Below, one piece after another: positions 11,763 to 22,903 of a stretch of DNA of 64,000 nt. Positions within the stretch are counted from its first letter, which is position 1, and each line of letters opens with the position of its first letter. The DNA lies in the NCBI GenBank assembly GCA_024291935.2, contig CM044307.1, positions 93,997,461 through 94,061,460 on the forward strand. The letters are read 5' to 3'. The translations under genes and the position numbers were made by a program. This stretch comes from Okapia johnstoni. Taxonomy: Eukaryota > Chordata > Mammalia > Artiodactyla > Giraffidae. A model generated the notes under the pieces. It ran no database searches. It was not told the origin of the DNA and saw only the letters and a list, made by a program, of their open reading frames with translations.

Positions 11763-12569
11763 ATGAGGATTAGGGACCACATCTGTGAAAAATAGATTTA
11801 GCCTTTGGAAAGAAAGATGCTGGAGAGCTTTATGAAAGCTTTAAGAAAACTAATCTCATTTTAACCTTTTCTGTACAGTTGTTAGTTTTGTTCAGTTTTA
11901 TGTTTTTTGCCTCAGGCTCCTTTTGGCCAAAGACTAGATAATACACAATGCTTGATTTGAAAATCAATATTAAATATCTGGATTGTGTTAGAAATATGAA
12001 TTACTTCAGCTGGTTTTGAAGCCGGGAACAGTTGCCTTCCTCAAGACAGCCTTCCAGAATGGCAATCATTTTTGTACATGAAAAGTTTTCTATTCCTGCT
12101 TTGCATATTGAGAATAAGGACAGTTGGATAGTTGGTTCCAAAGAAAAGTAGAAGCATAAATTAGTTTTTTGTTCAGCCTGGTAATACTTCCAAAGCTTGT
12201 TGTAGTATATCTTTAACAAACCATGAATTTTCTCTCCTGCCGAGTCACCACATCCTGCCTGCTTTCAACATAGTCAGGGAACCATTATACTAGTCCACCA
12301 TACCTTCCTATCTCTAGCAAGCACATGTAAGTGATAACTTTGAATATTTATTTTGATGCAAGGTGTATAAATCTTCTCTATGTCAACTTGTAAAGCTAGG
12401 AAATTGTGACTTGCTCAACTTGGTTACTTTAATTGTTTAAGTTTGGTTCTTTCAGTCCCAGCTTTGATATATGAACAAGAATGCTGCTTAATTTTTGTAG
12501 TATTCAAAGCAATTTGTGTAGATTCATGCCTGCGGGGAAGATAAAATTCGAGTATCAAAAGGCTAAAGT

Positions 12570-12594
12570 AACTTTTATATATGTTTTAAATTAG
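12570..12594 (+). promoter_or_regulatory. TRHDE: splice acceptor region of the TRHDE exon
   Basis: The 25 nt before the exon end in AAATTAG. The pyrimidine tract is weak: T-rich but broken by A (TTTTATATATG). The acceptor would therefore be expected to score modestly, in contrast with the strong donor. Confidence 0.75.
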
Positions 12595-12721
12595 GTACGC
12601 TTGTATGCAAGACCCGATGCTATCAGAAGAGGATCCGGGGACTATGCGCTCCATATAGCAAAGAGATTAGTAGAATTTTATGAAGACTACTTTAAAGTGC
12701 CCTATTCCTTGCCAAAACTAG
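12595..12721 (+). CDS. TRHDE: TRHDE internal exon (M1 aminopeptidase, TRH-degrading ectoenzyme)
   Basis: A 127-nt exon encodes 42 codons plus the first base of a split codon. It starts VRLYARPDAIRRGSGDYALH and ends EDYFKVPYSLPKL. TRHDE is a type II membrane zinc ectopeptidase that removes the pyroglutamyl residue of thyrotropin-releasing hormone and so ends its signal outside the cell. The segment has the M1-family pattern YALxIAKRLxEFYEDYF..PYxLPKL, which lies just N-terminal of the GAMEN exopeptidase motif and the HExxH zinc motif; both must be on later exons outside this window. Boundaries: AG at 12593-12594 and a strong donor G|GTAAGA at 12721/12722. The exon begins at a codon start and ends in phase 1; the trailing G fits the next residue (Asp) expected in TRHDE. 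The TRHDE call over other M1 paralogues (ENPEP, LVRN, ANPEP) rests on the distinctive ARPDAIRRGSGDYALH string recalled from TRHDE. No frameshift or stop is seen, so it is probably functional. Confidence 0.9.
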
Positions 12722-12730
12722 GTAAGAATT
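12722..12730 (+). promoter_or_regulatory. TRHDE: splice donor of the TRHDE exon
   Basis: The sequence G|GTAAGAAT closely matches the mammalian 5' splice-site consensus. The exon frame stays open past it to a stop at 12862-12864, so intron retention would add about 47 foreign codons. Confidence 0.8.
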
Positions 12731-12994
12731 TTCTTGGTTATCGTGTTGGAAGGACTTCTTGGAAGTGGAATTTCTTATTCATGCATGTATCTGAAGCATC
12801 CAGAAATATAAAAATTCCAAGGGTTTTATTTTTAGAGAAAAGAACAGAAAATAGTTTCTTCTGAAGAGGTAAAATAAAATTTGGTGTTGCTCATAGGAAT
12901 TAAGAAAGGCATTATGGAAGTTTAAGCTTCCAAAAGATAACCTAAATAGCTAATTTGTTGAATAAGTACTAAGGAGGGGTGCTTGCCAACATTT

Positions 12995-13165
12995 CATTTA
13001 ATCCTTGTAACTGCTCTGTGGGTAGGTACTGTTAGAATCCTTTCCACATAAGGGAATTGAGACCTGGAAGTCTCAATTCACTCAGACAGCCAATCAGAAA
13101 AGGAGTTAGGATTTCAAACTAGGTCTTGATGATTCCCAGAACTATTCAATATTTTACACTAAGAG
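12995..13165 (-). mobile_element. MIR SINE, antisense, degraded
   Basis: TTTAATCCTTGTAACTGCTC, GGTAGGTACTGTTAG and a degraded TGAGACCTGGAAG..CAGACAGCCA follow the order of the MIR reverse complement. It lies about 270 nt 3' of the exon. Confidence 0.65.
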
Positions 13166-13461
13166 GCACTCGTTGATTGGTTTCTGTTTCCTAATTCTCA
13201 GATGTCAGACTTGAATTTATTGGTTATCCCTTAGATTATTTTTGTTCAGTCAGTCATATTTTGAGTACACATTTATAGTAAGTAGAATAAAAGCAAGAGA
13301 CAAGGAAAATTGCAATGATGGAGATTGTGCTCACATGTCTTTCTTTTACAAAGAGAGTAAGTTCAATAATTATTTGTTATATGAATAAATGAATGCATTT
13401 TGTTGTCCTAATTTGAATGAAACTGCTGCTTTTGCAGGGAGTGAGCTGTGATGTTCCAGGA

Positions 13462-13501
13462 ATATATATATATGTGTGTGTTTGTGTGTATATATATATA
13501 T
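13462..13501. repeat. (TA)n(TG)n(TA)n microsatellite
   Basis: About 40 nt of alternating TA and TG units. Confidence 0.9.
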
Positions 13502-14626
13502 CCTAAATCCATTAGGAGTGCTGAAGTGATTTTTGCTTCTCAGAAAACCTGTTTTGAAATATTACATCATAACAGTTTGTTGTTCCTCAACCCTTCTTCC
13601 CCATCCATTATCCTTCTCAGGAACATTGTTAATCAACATCTACATAAGAGTTACCACTTACTGACAAAAATAAAGTACTTACCTGATCAAAAGTATTAAC
13701 ATTTGAACCACAGTTCTTCTCTCACTCTGGAGATGGGCCTATTTCACTAAAGTAACTGCCTGCCATGTAGATTTAGTGGTCTTACCATCAGTGATTCAGA
13801 AAATACATAGAATAGTTGATGTTGTTGTCAATGGGTACAGCATACAATTTTAATGAGTGATGGTACAAAATTCTGAGGTCTTTTGAAACATGTAAGCTTA
13901 GAATCTCTAAGCTTTTCTTTCAAATTTCTAAACAAATTTTTATTTCAAATAAGATCTATGTTTTGTTTTATTCTGCCTTCTTTATTTCCACCTCACTATC
14001 AACTTCCCTATTAGAATCTGCTGTACTGAAATCTCCCTGGTAGGCACCCAAGGCAGAAAGGAAGACCTGACCCCATTTTGCATGGGATGACACTGTTCTT
14101 CTACTGCAGGTAAAGCAGGCTGGGACCGTCCCAGCTTGACCCTAATGTAAAATTCACCAGTGCTATGTTGCTCATTCAGCAAGAGAAATAAAATGTGGAT
14201 CTTTGTCCCCTTCAGACCGGTAATCAGCAGAGGAGCTCAATTTGTAACTTCAGGAGGTTCCATGTAGCTGTCTGCTTGCAGCAGGAAGCATTTCTGTTCC
14301 TCTCTTTCACTCACAATTGAACTATGTGGGCTTTCATCCATAGAAAAGAGCTTTGTTCCCTGTTACTATTACTTGGTAAGGTACCTTATGGCATATATAA
14401 ATGAGTGATTTGACTTACCCCCGCGCACTCCTTTTCATGTATTTAGGGGAATTTCCACAGCCCCTGCAGTTTGTACATTTTCTCTTAAAGCTCTACTCTT
14501 TTTAATATACCTGTGGATATTTAGAGCTACATGTTAATAGATTTGTAAGTGTGCTTTCCAAATACTCTCTACATAAAAATTCTGAAACATAGAAGCATTT
14601 GGACAAATCTACTTTTTATCCCCCCC

Positions 14627-14750
14627 GGAGAAGGAAATGACAGCCCATTCTAGTCCTCTTGTCTGGAGAATTCCATGGGCAAAGGAGCCTGGTGGGCTAC
14701 AGTGCATAGGGTCGCACAGAGTCGGACAGGACTGAAGGCGCTAAGCAGCA
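14627..14750 (+). mobile_element. Bov-tA SINE, 5'-truncated
   Basis: Sense A body (GGAGAAGGAAATGACAGCCC to GACTGAAGGCGCTAAGCAGC). The tRNA-like head is absent. It is preceded by a short C run. Confidence 0.88.
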
Positions 14751-14792
14751 TGGCATATCAGATGAAGATAAATGCCAATAACAGAGAGCTAG

Positions 14793-15137
14793 AGGGCTTC
14801 CCTGGTGGTCTAGTGGCTGGGAGTCCACTTTGCAATGCAGGGGATATGGGTTTGATCCCTGGTCTAGGAAGATCCCACATGCTACAGGGCAACTAAGCCC
14901 GTGTGCCACAACTACTGGCCTGCATTCCAGCGCCCTCGAGCCACGACTACAGAGATGAGAAGCTGAAGCTCCTGAAGCCCACGTGCCCTAGAGCTGGTGC
15001 TGCACAGCAAGAGAAGCCCCCGCAATGAGAAGCCTGTGCGCACACCTGGAGTGAAGACCCCGCTCGCCACAACTGGAGAAAAGCCTGCACACGGCAACAA
15101 AGACCCAGCCTAGCCAAAACCAGACAAATAAAAAATA
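14793..15137 (+). mobile_element. CHR-type SINE (cetartiodactyl tRNA-Glu SINE)
   Basis: Head GGCTTCCCTGGTGGTCTAGTGG, B-box-like GGTTTGATCC, then the long CHR body with repeated AGAAGCC/CCACAAC units and an A-rich end (AAAATATAC). Confidence 0.85.
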
Positions 15138-16560
15138 TACAGAGAATGGAGGGGTAGGAAGTGCGGGGAGCAGAAGGGGCATGGAGAAAAGACTGAGGTT
15201 TTTAAAAGGGGGGATATTGAAAGCTTCGTTGGGAAGCTGACTTTGGAGCAGAGGACTTAAAGGAGTGAAGGGGTAAGCCAAGGGGCTATCATGGAGCAAG
15301 GACTCTAGCCAGAAGGAACACAGTGCCCAGCTTTTGAGATGAGGGCTTTCATGTATTTGTGGAATAGCCAAGAGGAAAGTATGACTGGAGGAGAGTGATT
15401 TAATGGGTTGAGAAATAGCAGATGAGGTCAAGGAGTGATGAGTGGTTGACATATCATGTAGGGCCAGCAGGCTGTGGTAAGGATTTTTTTTTAATAAGAT
15501 GCAGATTTATTGTTCAGTTTTGAGCAGAAGTATTACATTATCTGGTTTCTGTTATAAAGTGTGTTCACTAGGCTGAATACACTGTAGAGCAGTGGTTCTC
15601 CACCGAGGGTGATTTTGTCCCTCAGAGGCACTTGGTAATATCTGAAGACATTTTTGTTTCTCGTAACTCAGGAAGGACTGGAGGAATGTACTACGGGCAT
15701 TTAGTGGGTAGAGACTAGCGGTGCTGCTAAATGTCCCATAGTGCACGTGATAGTCTCCTACAACCAAGAGTTATCTGGCCCAAAATATTAGTGATGCTGA
15801 GACTGAAAGACCTGTTGTAGGGAGAAAGGACAGAGACACGAAAACCAGTTAAGAGGCTATGGCAAAACGCAGGCACAGTTTGATAGTTGCTTGGACTGGG
15901 ATCTTAAGAGTGAGATAGTCAGAAGTGGTCCAATTCTAGGGATATCTTGGAAGTAGAGACAGCGATGAGCCAGATGTGAGATCTGAGGGAAAGAGACATA
16001 CTGTGAGTGAATCCAAGATTTTGTGCCTTATAACTAGAAGGATGGAATTGTCATTTACTGAGAGACGATTGTGGAAAGAGATCATTTTAAACATTTAAGT
16101 GGCAGCTTGATGTCTCTAGGAAATTCAAGTAGACAGCTGAATTTATGAATATGGAAATTGGTTGAGGAATCCAGCTAGAGATACACATTTTCCAGTGTGT
16201 TATGTTGGATAAAAGTATGAATCTGGATGGGATCACCAAAGTTGTGAGAGCAGGTAGAAAAGAGAATAGGAACAAGGAAGGACTGATCTGATGTTTAGAG
16301 GTTAGAGAGATTAGGAGCTAGAGAAGGGCTACGGGGAGGAAGCAACTGATTAAGACCCTAAAGAAGCAGGTATATGAGATGTTTCCAGGCATCTAGTGAA
16401 GATAGATGAGGACTGAGAATTGATCATACACGAGGCTACCGTGTGAAAGTAACTAGTGAGCTTGGCAGGAGTGCTTTTAGATCAAAGACCTGATGGGTGT
16501 GTTCAAGAGCAAATAGGGGTGCACTGGGCAGAGGAGGCAGAAACTAGAGACTGTGAGTGC
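15138..16560 (-). mobile_element. L2 LINE remnant, antisense, split by MER5A
   Basis: Reverse complement of L2 on both sides of the insertion: 15138-15589 and 15815-16560. Diagnostic pieces are GAAAGACTGTAGGG-like sequence, GGATGGAATTGTCATTTACT and GATGAGGACTGAGAATTGAT. Confidence 0.7.
15590..15814 (+). mobile_element. MER5A-like hAT-Charlie DNA transposon
   Basis: Starts CAGTGGTTCTC and continues GTGATTTTGTCCCTCAGAGG, TGCTGCTAAATGTCC, TTATCTGGCCCAAAATATTA, ending near GAAAGACCTG. Likely 8-bp target duplication CTGTAGAG/TTGTAGGG. It is non-autonomous and sits in the L2. Confidence 0.85.
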
Positions 16561-17244
16561 AGATCACAGACCAGAATTTCTGAAAATTCCCCATGGGAGA
16601 GTTCTAATGGACAAGGAGAACTATTTGTGTTTTATAAATGCTCACCTCTTGATAAGCACTGTTTCTGTGAACAGATCACTTCCTTACCTCACACGTTGTT
16701 CCTGTCCCTAGCTATATCAAGAGGGGGATGGGAACTTGCCTTTTTCTTTGATTTGGATTAGAGAAGCCGGAGAGGAAACACATGGATAAGAACAGTATCC
16801 ACCAGCTGACCTGACTCTACTGAAGGTTTGCAGAGATGTGTGCAAATGTGAATGTCAGGGTGTTAGACATTACAAAATCCCAAAACAAACCTTTAAAACC
16901 TAATACTGAATCCTTCTTTTCTTAAAAATACCACTTTGCTATTCTGTCATAAACTCAGCAATGTCTTCTCTCTTCCCAAGTTCTTGTTCATTTCTAATGC
17001 TGAACAGTTTGCCTTTCTCTGCCACTGTATCATCTCATATTAGCTCATCTCTAAGGATTTAAGTTTCCACTCCAAGTAGTTTATCAGAGTAGTTCCCTAA
17101 GAGGAATTCTGATGCTTGCTATTAGAACAAGATTGATTCTCTTTGTTGCATAACAATATTCCTGTAACATTTTAAAGCCCAAATAGGCAGCCAGTGTGTG
17201 CTGTGTAAGAGAGTTTGTTTTTAAATCTATTAGATAATTGAAAC
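16560..17244. other. intron, no recognised element
   Basis: I see no gene, RNA or repeat I can name. The open frame ending at 16761 has no family resemblance. Confidence 0.6.
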
Positions 17245-17251
17245 TATATTA

Positions 17252-17420
17252 GGTTTCCCTGCTAACTCAGACAGTAAAGAATCTGCCTGCATTGCAGGAG
17301 ACTCGGGTTCAATCCCTGGGTCAGAAAGATCCCTTGAAGAAGGGAATGGCTACCGGCTCCAGTATCCTTGCCTGGAGAATATTCTTATCCATGGAGAATA
17401 CCATGGACAGAGGAGCCTGG
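17252..17420 (+). mobile_element. Bov-tA SINE, 3'-truncated
   Basis: Has the tRNA-like head and the A body to GGAGCCTGG, then stops. A short duplication TATATTA lies at 17245-17251 and 17421-17427. There is a small internal duplication of CCATGGAGAATA/GCCTGGAGAATA. Confidence 0.85.
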
Positions 17421-17734
17421 TATATTAGTCTAAGGAGACTTATACTAATACTATAATATTTGTATAACGTTTGTAGAGATTTTCTCTTCATTACTGCTAA
17501 GTTGTAATGTAAGGTATAGAGTCTACTTGATACAATAAAGCGAGCCTTTCTATAGCTCTGTGCCCTATTTTCTCGAGAACTCTCTGAGGCATGGAGGTTT
17601 ACTTTAAAAGATGGTTGCTGTAGACATATAAAGAATTAAGTCATCTTTCCTCTTATCTTCAAAACAATTGAAAATAACGACAAAAACAAATGGACTTGTG
17701 TTTATTAAATGTGGGCCATTCTTAAAGACTTTGT

Positions 17735-17888
17735 ACCTTTTAACCTATTTAACCTTTACTACAGTCTTTTGAGGCTGTTTTTTCTCATTTTCCAGGTGAC
17801 AGAATTTAGGCACTAAGTAACTATGTTCTTGAATCACACAGCAGGAAGCAGTGGACTTGTAATCCAAAACCATGCTTTTTAATTCCAG
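17735..17888 (-). mobile_element. MIR SINE, antisense
   Basis: Order of MIR reverse-complement motifs: CATTTTCCAGGTGACAGAAT, CACTAAGTAACTATGTTCTT, AATCACACAGCAGGAAGCAG. Confidence 0.7.
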
Positions 17889-19222
17889 AATCTTAAGAAT
17901 CTGGTGAAACAGATTCCAGAAATTTTGAGAATTCAGAAATTAAAATGTAAGTCACCTTAATAAACTAAGTAATTTGATTGCTAGAGGAATAATGGAGTAG
18001 CTATTTTTGTCAATTTCATGTTGATGTTAAAAAGTAATATGTGGTTCTTATAGAAAATTTGTTTGAAAAAGAGGCGTGACTTACAGTTTCATTACCAGAA
18101 GGTATGTATTTTAAATGTTTTTTTTCATGATGGACTTCATAAAAGTCAATTAGATGGTAGATAAAGTGACTCAGATTTCTATTGGAATATTTTATTATTC
18201 ATCCTATTAAATTTCCATTAATTATGAAAGTAGTTTTCAGTTTTCTTTGTTGTTACTGTATAGTTTGTAAATCAGGAAGTTCTATAAAGGAATTTGCTTG
18301 ATTGCTTCTTTTAAGGACAACATGCTTTTATGAAGAATATATTACTTTCCTGGCACACTGCTGTACTTTTAGAGGAAGCATAGTTATTTCGTAAGAAGAA
18401 TTTCTGGCTTCAGGGAGGTTGTGATTTTATTAAGGAGACAATATGATATTTATAGGAATGAATGGATTAGAGACTCACACTATATGGAATATAATTAAGC
18501 TCCAAAATTTTGTAGGACAAAAATGTAGAACCATGTAGTTAAGGCTGTGGGATCATTGCAATGCTGTAGGCATGGAATGCACATAAAAAGAAGCCTCATC
18601 TTTACTTGAGTCCTGAAAAAAGAAACAACTTTAATCAGAGGTGGAGAAGAAAGGGGAGAAGTTATTTTGAGAACTGTGTGGTAGGGAAAGCCATGGATAC
18701 CTTGGGCTCTGTGTATCATGTTCATGAAGTCTGTTTTTCTATAATGGAATAGATAAGCTATGGGATAACTTGCATTATTGAACTTCATGAATAAGAAAGG
18801 TTACCTTTAGTGATTGAGTTTTGTTTAAGTTATGACAGATACATCCATTTCTTTATGGTGGCGTTGGTGATGGAGGTGGTGGTGATGGTGATGAGGATGA
18901 GAATTTGCTGTTTGTGAGTAGTAAAGCTTTGGAGTTTTTTCCTTCATAAAATATTTGTGTTGACTGCTATAGATTTCACTCTCTGTGATTATGTATCTTT
19001 TTTCTTTAAGTAGTGGGTACGTTTGATGTGATAATCATTTAATACTATTCTCATTTTAACTATATCAATAGATCTCATACTTGAGTTATCATCAGAGATG
19101 TAATTTTTAAAATTATGACTTTTGTTACCTTCTTTTTGATTAGGTAAATATTGAGTAGTATATATATGTTTCGTTGATAGCCTCAAGTAATACTACTTTT
19201 TAAAATAAAATCTCTAGAAGCT
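17889..19222. other. intron, no recognised element
   Basis: AT-rich intron. The only structure seen is a GGT/GAT-type simple repeat at 18856-18901. Confidence 0.6.
18856..18901 (+). repeat. imperfect (GGT/GAT)n simple repeat
   Basis: About 46 nt of GGT, GGA and GAT triplets (GGAGGTGGTGGTGATGGTGA). Confidence 0.85.
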
Positions 19223-19525
19223 CTTTTTTAGTTTATGTTTATTTTTAATTGGAGGATAGTTGCTTTATAATGTTGTGTTGGTTTCAGCTGTACAGCAATG
19301 TGAATCAGCTATAAGTATACACGTATCCCCTCCCTCGTGAGCCTCCCTCCCTCACACCCTGCATCCCACCCCCTCATCCCTCACCCCCTCCGCTACCCCA
19401 CCCCCAGTCCCACCCCTCTAAGTCATCACAGAATGCCCACGTGAGCTCTCTGTGTTGTCCAGTAACTTCCCACTAGCTATCTATTCTGCAAGTGGTCTGT
19501 ATACAGTCTGATCTAAGTATGTATA
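19223..19525 (-). mobile_element. L1 3' end, antisense, 5'-truncated
   Basis: Reverse complement of the ruminant L1 3' UTR: TTTAATTGGAGGATAGTTGC, TACAGCAATGTGAATCAGCT, then the C-rich CCTCCCTCC block. Confidence 0.85.
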
Positions 19526-20299
19526 ATGTCCGTTCACTCCCAAAATGTTTTCTTCAATCAGAATTCCTAAAAATATTTGAATATACACTGGAGCTATTTA
19601 ATGATATGGTTTCTTGATGGAAACTAACATAAAGATCTCTCTGTGGGTTAACATTACTAGTACATGTTTTAGGGAATCAGATAAGGCAGTTCTTTGCCTT
19701 CTAGTTTACTAAGTGCTGTAGAGAAGTAAGTTTCTTCAAATGACTATCCTTTTCCTTCCTCTTAGGAGTCAAATAAATATGGTCTCCCATTTATGAAGGT
19801 AATTTATTTCTGAGAAACCTTTCATGTGGTGATTTTCTCATCAACCCAAAGAGCAGTTATCATGCCTTTTAATGGAAAATATTTTTTATATGTTGCTAAC
19901 CTTCATTCTGACAACCATTTGTGCTGAAACAACACCAAACCCTATTAAAATGGACACAGTTACTTCAATATTTAACAATTATTTTAACACAGTTTAACAA
20001 GACATTTTCCCCTTCATTAATTATTCTATAATATAGCCATTTAACTGTTCTTGTTAAGCTGCTTTGCAGCTATTACATGCTATACACTTCTAAGATTGTA
20101 CTAGCAAACAAAACATATGTACGATGCTCAGTGTTTATGACACTCAATTACTAACGCAAAAGAGAAATAAACAAATCAACAAAAACAATGCATTTTAGTG
20201 GGAATGATGCATGAGATTATTACTGCTATAAACTAGCAAACTACAAGTATGCTGGATGGAGAATTTAATGCAACACAAACCAGCTATAGAACTGAATTA

Positions 20300-20412
20300 G
20301 CTAATCAATTCAACAAGCATTTATTGAGTAGTTACTATGTGTATTGTACTCAGCAGTGGATTTTAAGTGGCCTGTTCTGCTAGAAGCTTACCATCTAGTT
20401 GAAGAGAAGTTT
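20300..20412 (-). mobile_element. L2 3' end, antisense
   Basis: TTCAACAAGCATTTATTGAG followed by TAGTTACTATGTGTATTGTA is the reverse complement of the L2 terminus. Confidence 0.7.
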
Positions 20413-20720
20413 TTCATTATTTAGCTAGTTTGCCAATATTGTGACTTGTTCAATTTGTTTACCACCCACCTCCCTCCTTCTCTAGTTTTAAAAATTTCAG
20501 AGCTTCACAATTTTGGATTTACTCCTAAGTATAAATTTTCACTAATTTAATTATGGTTTTTGTGAAAGATTTTTTATCCTGAAAACAAAATGCAAGTTTA
20601 GAAAGTGTTTGACAATTAGAACTTAGTTATAGAGGCCTCTGAAGCATTGTTTTGCATATTACAGCAGAGGTATTTGGCCCTTTCAGTTATGCTCTTAAAC
20701 TAGGAAATAACTTTCAAAAA

Positions 20721-21140
20721 ATTATGTATTTATTTTTGACTGCTCTGGGTCTTCTTTGCTGTGTCAGTGCTCTCTCTACTTTCCGTGAGCAAGGGCTGTT
20801 CTTCATTGTGACATAAGGTTTAACGTTTTGTTGCTCAGTCGTGTCTGACTCTTGTGACCCTGTGGCTACAGCCAGCCCGGCTCCCCTGTCCCTGGGATTC
20901 TCCAGGCAGGAACACTGGAGTGGGCTGCCATTTCCTCCTCCATCATTGTGATGTGAGGGCTGCTCATTGTGGCGGCCTCTCTTGCTGCAGAATGCAGACT
21001 CTAAGCAAGCAGGCTTCAGTAGTTGGAGTGCACAGGTTTAGTTGTCTCATGGCATGTGAGATCTTCCTGGACCAGAGATTGAACCTGTATCTCCTGCATT
21101 GCAAGGTGGATTCTTAACCACTGGACTACCAGAGAGGTCC
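20721..21140 (-). mobile_element. CHR-type SINE, antisense, with nested SINE
   Basis: Antisense CHR: CTTCTTTGCTG and repeated GGGCTG.TCATTGTG units, then GGATTCTTAACCACTGGACT. It is split by a Bov-tA at 20819-20943. Confidence 0.82.
20819..20943 (-). mobile_element. Bov-tA SINE nested in CHR
   Basis: Antisense A body (TTGCTCAGTCGTGTCTGACT to CATTTCCTCCTC). Target-site duplication CATTGTGA(CA/TG)T(A/G)AGG at 20804-20818 and 20944-20958. Confidence 0.88.
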
Positions 21141-22435
21141 CAGGAAATAACTCCTTTCAACATTTTCTTGTGTCGTTCATCACTGCACGAGCCTTGTGCT
21201 GTACGATTTGCTTTCCTTCCTGTTAATGTGGGTCACGTGGCATGGGTGCAGTCACAGCATCTTCTCCTTTGGTGCACCTGGTCCATCCTCTCTCATTCAC
21301 TCAAGGACACCCCTTCAGTAGTTCTCTCTTCTCTTTCCTGTATTTTCAGTTCTCCCTCTTTATTAGGTCTTTCCCCATCAGCATTAAAAACGTGATTCTC
21401 TTTCTCTCAACCTAACTACACACATCCATACTCACTGCAGCTGCTACGCCATTTCTCTCCTTTATTTTACAGCTAAACTGCTTGAAAGAGTTGTCCGTCT
21501 GTACTGACTCCAATCTCTTGCTTTCTCTTGTCTCTTGAGTGCACTCTGCATCAGGCTTTTGCCCCCAACACTGTATTAGAACTGCTCTTGTCAAGTTCAC
21601 TAATGCTTCCACATTGCTAAATCCAGTGGGCAGTCCTCAGTCTTCATCTTGAGCTGTCAGCAGTATCGACACAGTTGCTCTCTCCAAATCCTTGAAATAC
21701 GTTTTTCATTTGTCTTTCAAGGCAATGCATTTTCCTGCTTGAGGGGTTTGTTTGTTCTCACCAGACATTCTTTCAAAGTCTAATTTTTTTCTCCTCTTCC
21801 CCTCTCTAGCTGCTCAATACTGGAGTGCCCAGGACTCCGGTTTTGCCTCTCTTCTCTTTGATACCTGCCTTGGTGGTGACTTCATCCAGTCTCATGGCTT
21901 AAGTGAATTCCCAAATTTATATTTCCAGCCTGGTTCTTGCTCCTCAACTCCAAACTTGTACATCCTACTGGCTATTTGATATCTACATTTGGATTTCTAA
22001 CAATTATCTCAAATTAACATGCTCAAATTTACCTTCAGATCCTAAACCACAATCTTCTTCCCTTCATAATCTCCCCCATCTCAGTAAAGGAGAGCTTCAT
22101 CCCTTCAGAAGTTGTTCAGATAAAAAAAAAAATCCTTGGATTTACAGTCTTTTTCTTGAGTGTTACACATCTAAGCCATCAACAAACTCTTTTGACTATC
22201 TAAATGTGTTTGGTGTCTGATCACTTCTTCCCATTTCCATAACTACTATTCTCATTCTTGCCTAGCTCAACAGTTCAACCTCATTGAACTGTGAAATGAA
22301 AGTGGTCTGAGAAAACGAGATGCTTGAATTTACCCAGTTTTGGGGAAGGATATTGAACTTACCTGGTGATGTTGCACTCCTGCTCAAACATTCCAATGGA
22401 TTCCCATTAAAATACCGCATATTAACACATTTGTG

Positions 22436-22903
22436 GACTCTAAAAAAATGGTATAGATGAGCCTAGTTCCACTGCAGAGATGGAACTGTAGAGATGCTGA
22501 TGTAGAGAATAGGCATGTGGACACATGGGGGAAGGGGAGGGTTGGGATGAATTGGGAGACTAGGTTTGACATAAATACACCACCATGTGTGAAATAGGTA
22601 GCTAGTGGGAACCTGTGGTATATCATAGGGAGCTCAGCTTGGTGCTCTGTGATTACCTAGTGGGGCGGGAGGCTCAAGAGGGAGGGGTATATGTATACAT
22701 ACACTTGATTCACCTCGTTGTACAACAGAAGCTAACAAAACATTGTAAAGCAATTATGTGGTGGTTTAGTCACTAAGTCGTGTCCGACTCTTGCGACCCC
22801 ATGGACTGTAGCCCACCAGGCTCCTCTGTTCATGGGATTCTCCAGGCAAGAATCAATTATACTCCAATTTAAAAAATGATATCTTAAAAAATAGTAAAGT
22901 AAT
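22436..22903 (+). mobile_element. L1 3' end inserted in L2
   Basis: Sense L1 3' UTR: TATGTATACATACACTTGAT, ACAACAGAAGCTAACAAAAC, ATTGTAAAGCAATTAT, with the tail after the nested SINE (ACTCCAATTTAAAAAATGAT). Confidence 0.85.
22758..22853 (-). mobile_element. Bov-tA SINE nested in L1 within L2
   Basis: Antisense A body (GTCGTGTCCGACTCTTGCGA to CTCCAGGCAAGAAT). Target duplication CAATTAT at 22751-22757 and 22854-22860. Confidence 0.9.

Larger units (their letters stand above)
1..12594 (+). other. TRHDE: TRHDE intron, upstream of the exon (partial)
   Basis: This is intron sequence 5' of the exon and continues beyond the window. About two thirds is identifiable repeat. Stretches in which I recognise nothing: 1-451, 583-745, 6371-6524, 9805-10224, 10570-11595 and 11765-12569. 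Confidence 0.8.

Noticed and set aside
12722..12864. Extension of the TRHDE exon to a stop at 12862
   Set aside because: The GTAAGA donor at 12722 is strong and the added residues do not resemble any M1 peptidase. Treated as intronic read-through.
14988..15452. 154-codon minus-strand open frame
   Set aside because: It spans the CHR SINE and antisense L2, so it is not a gene.
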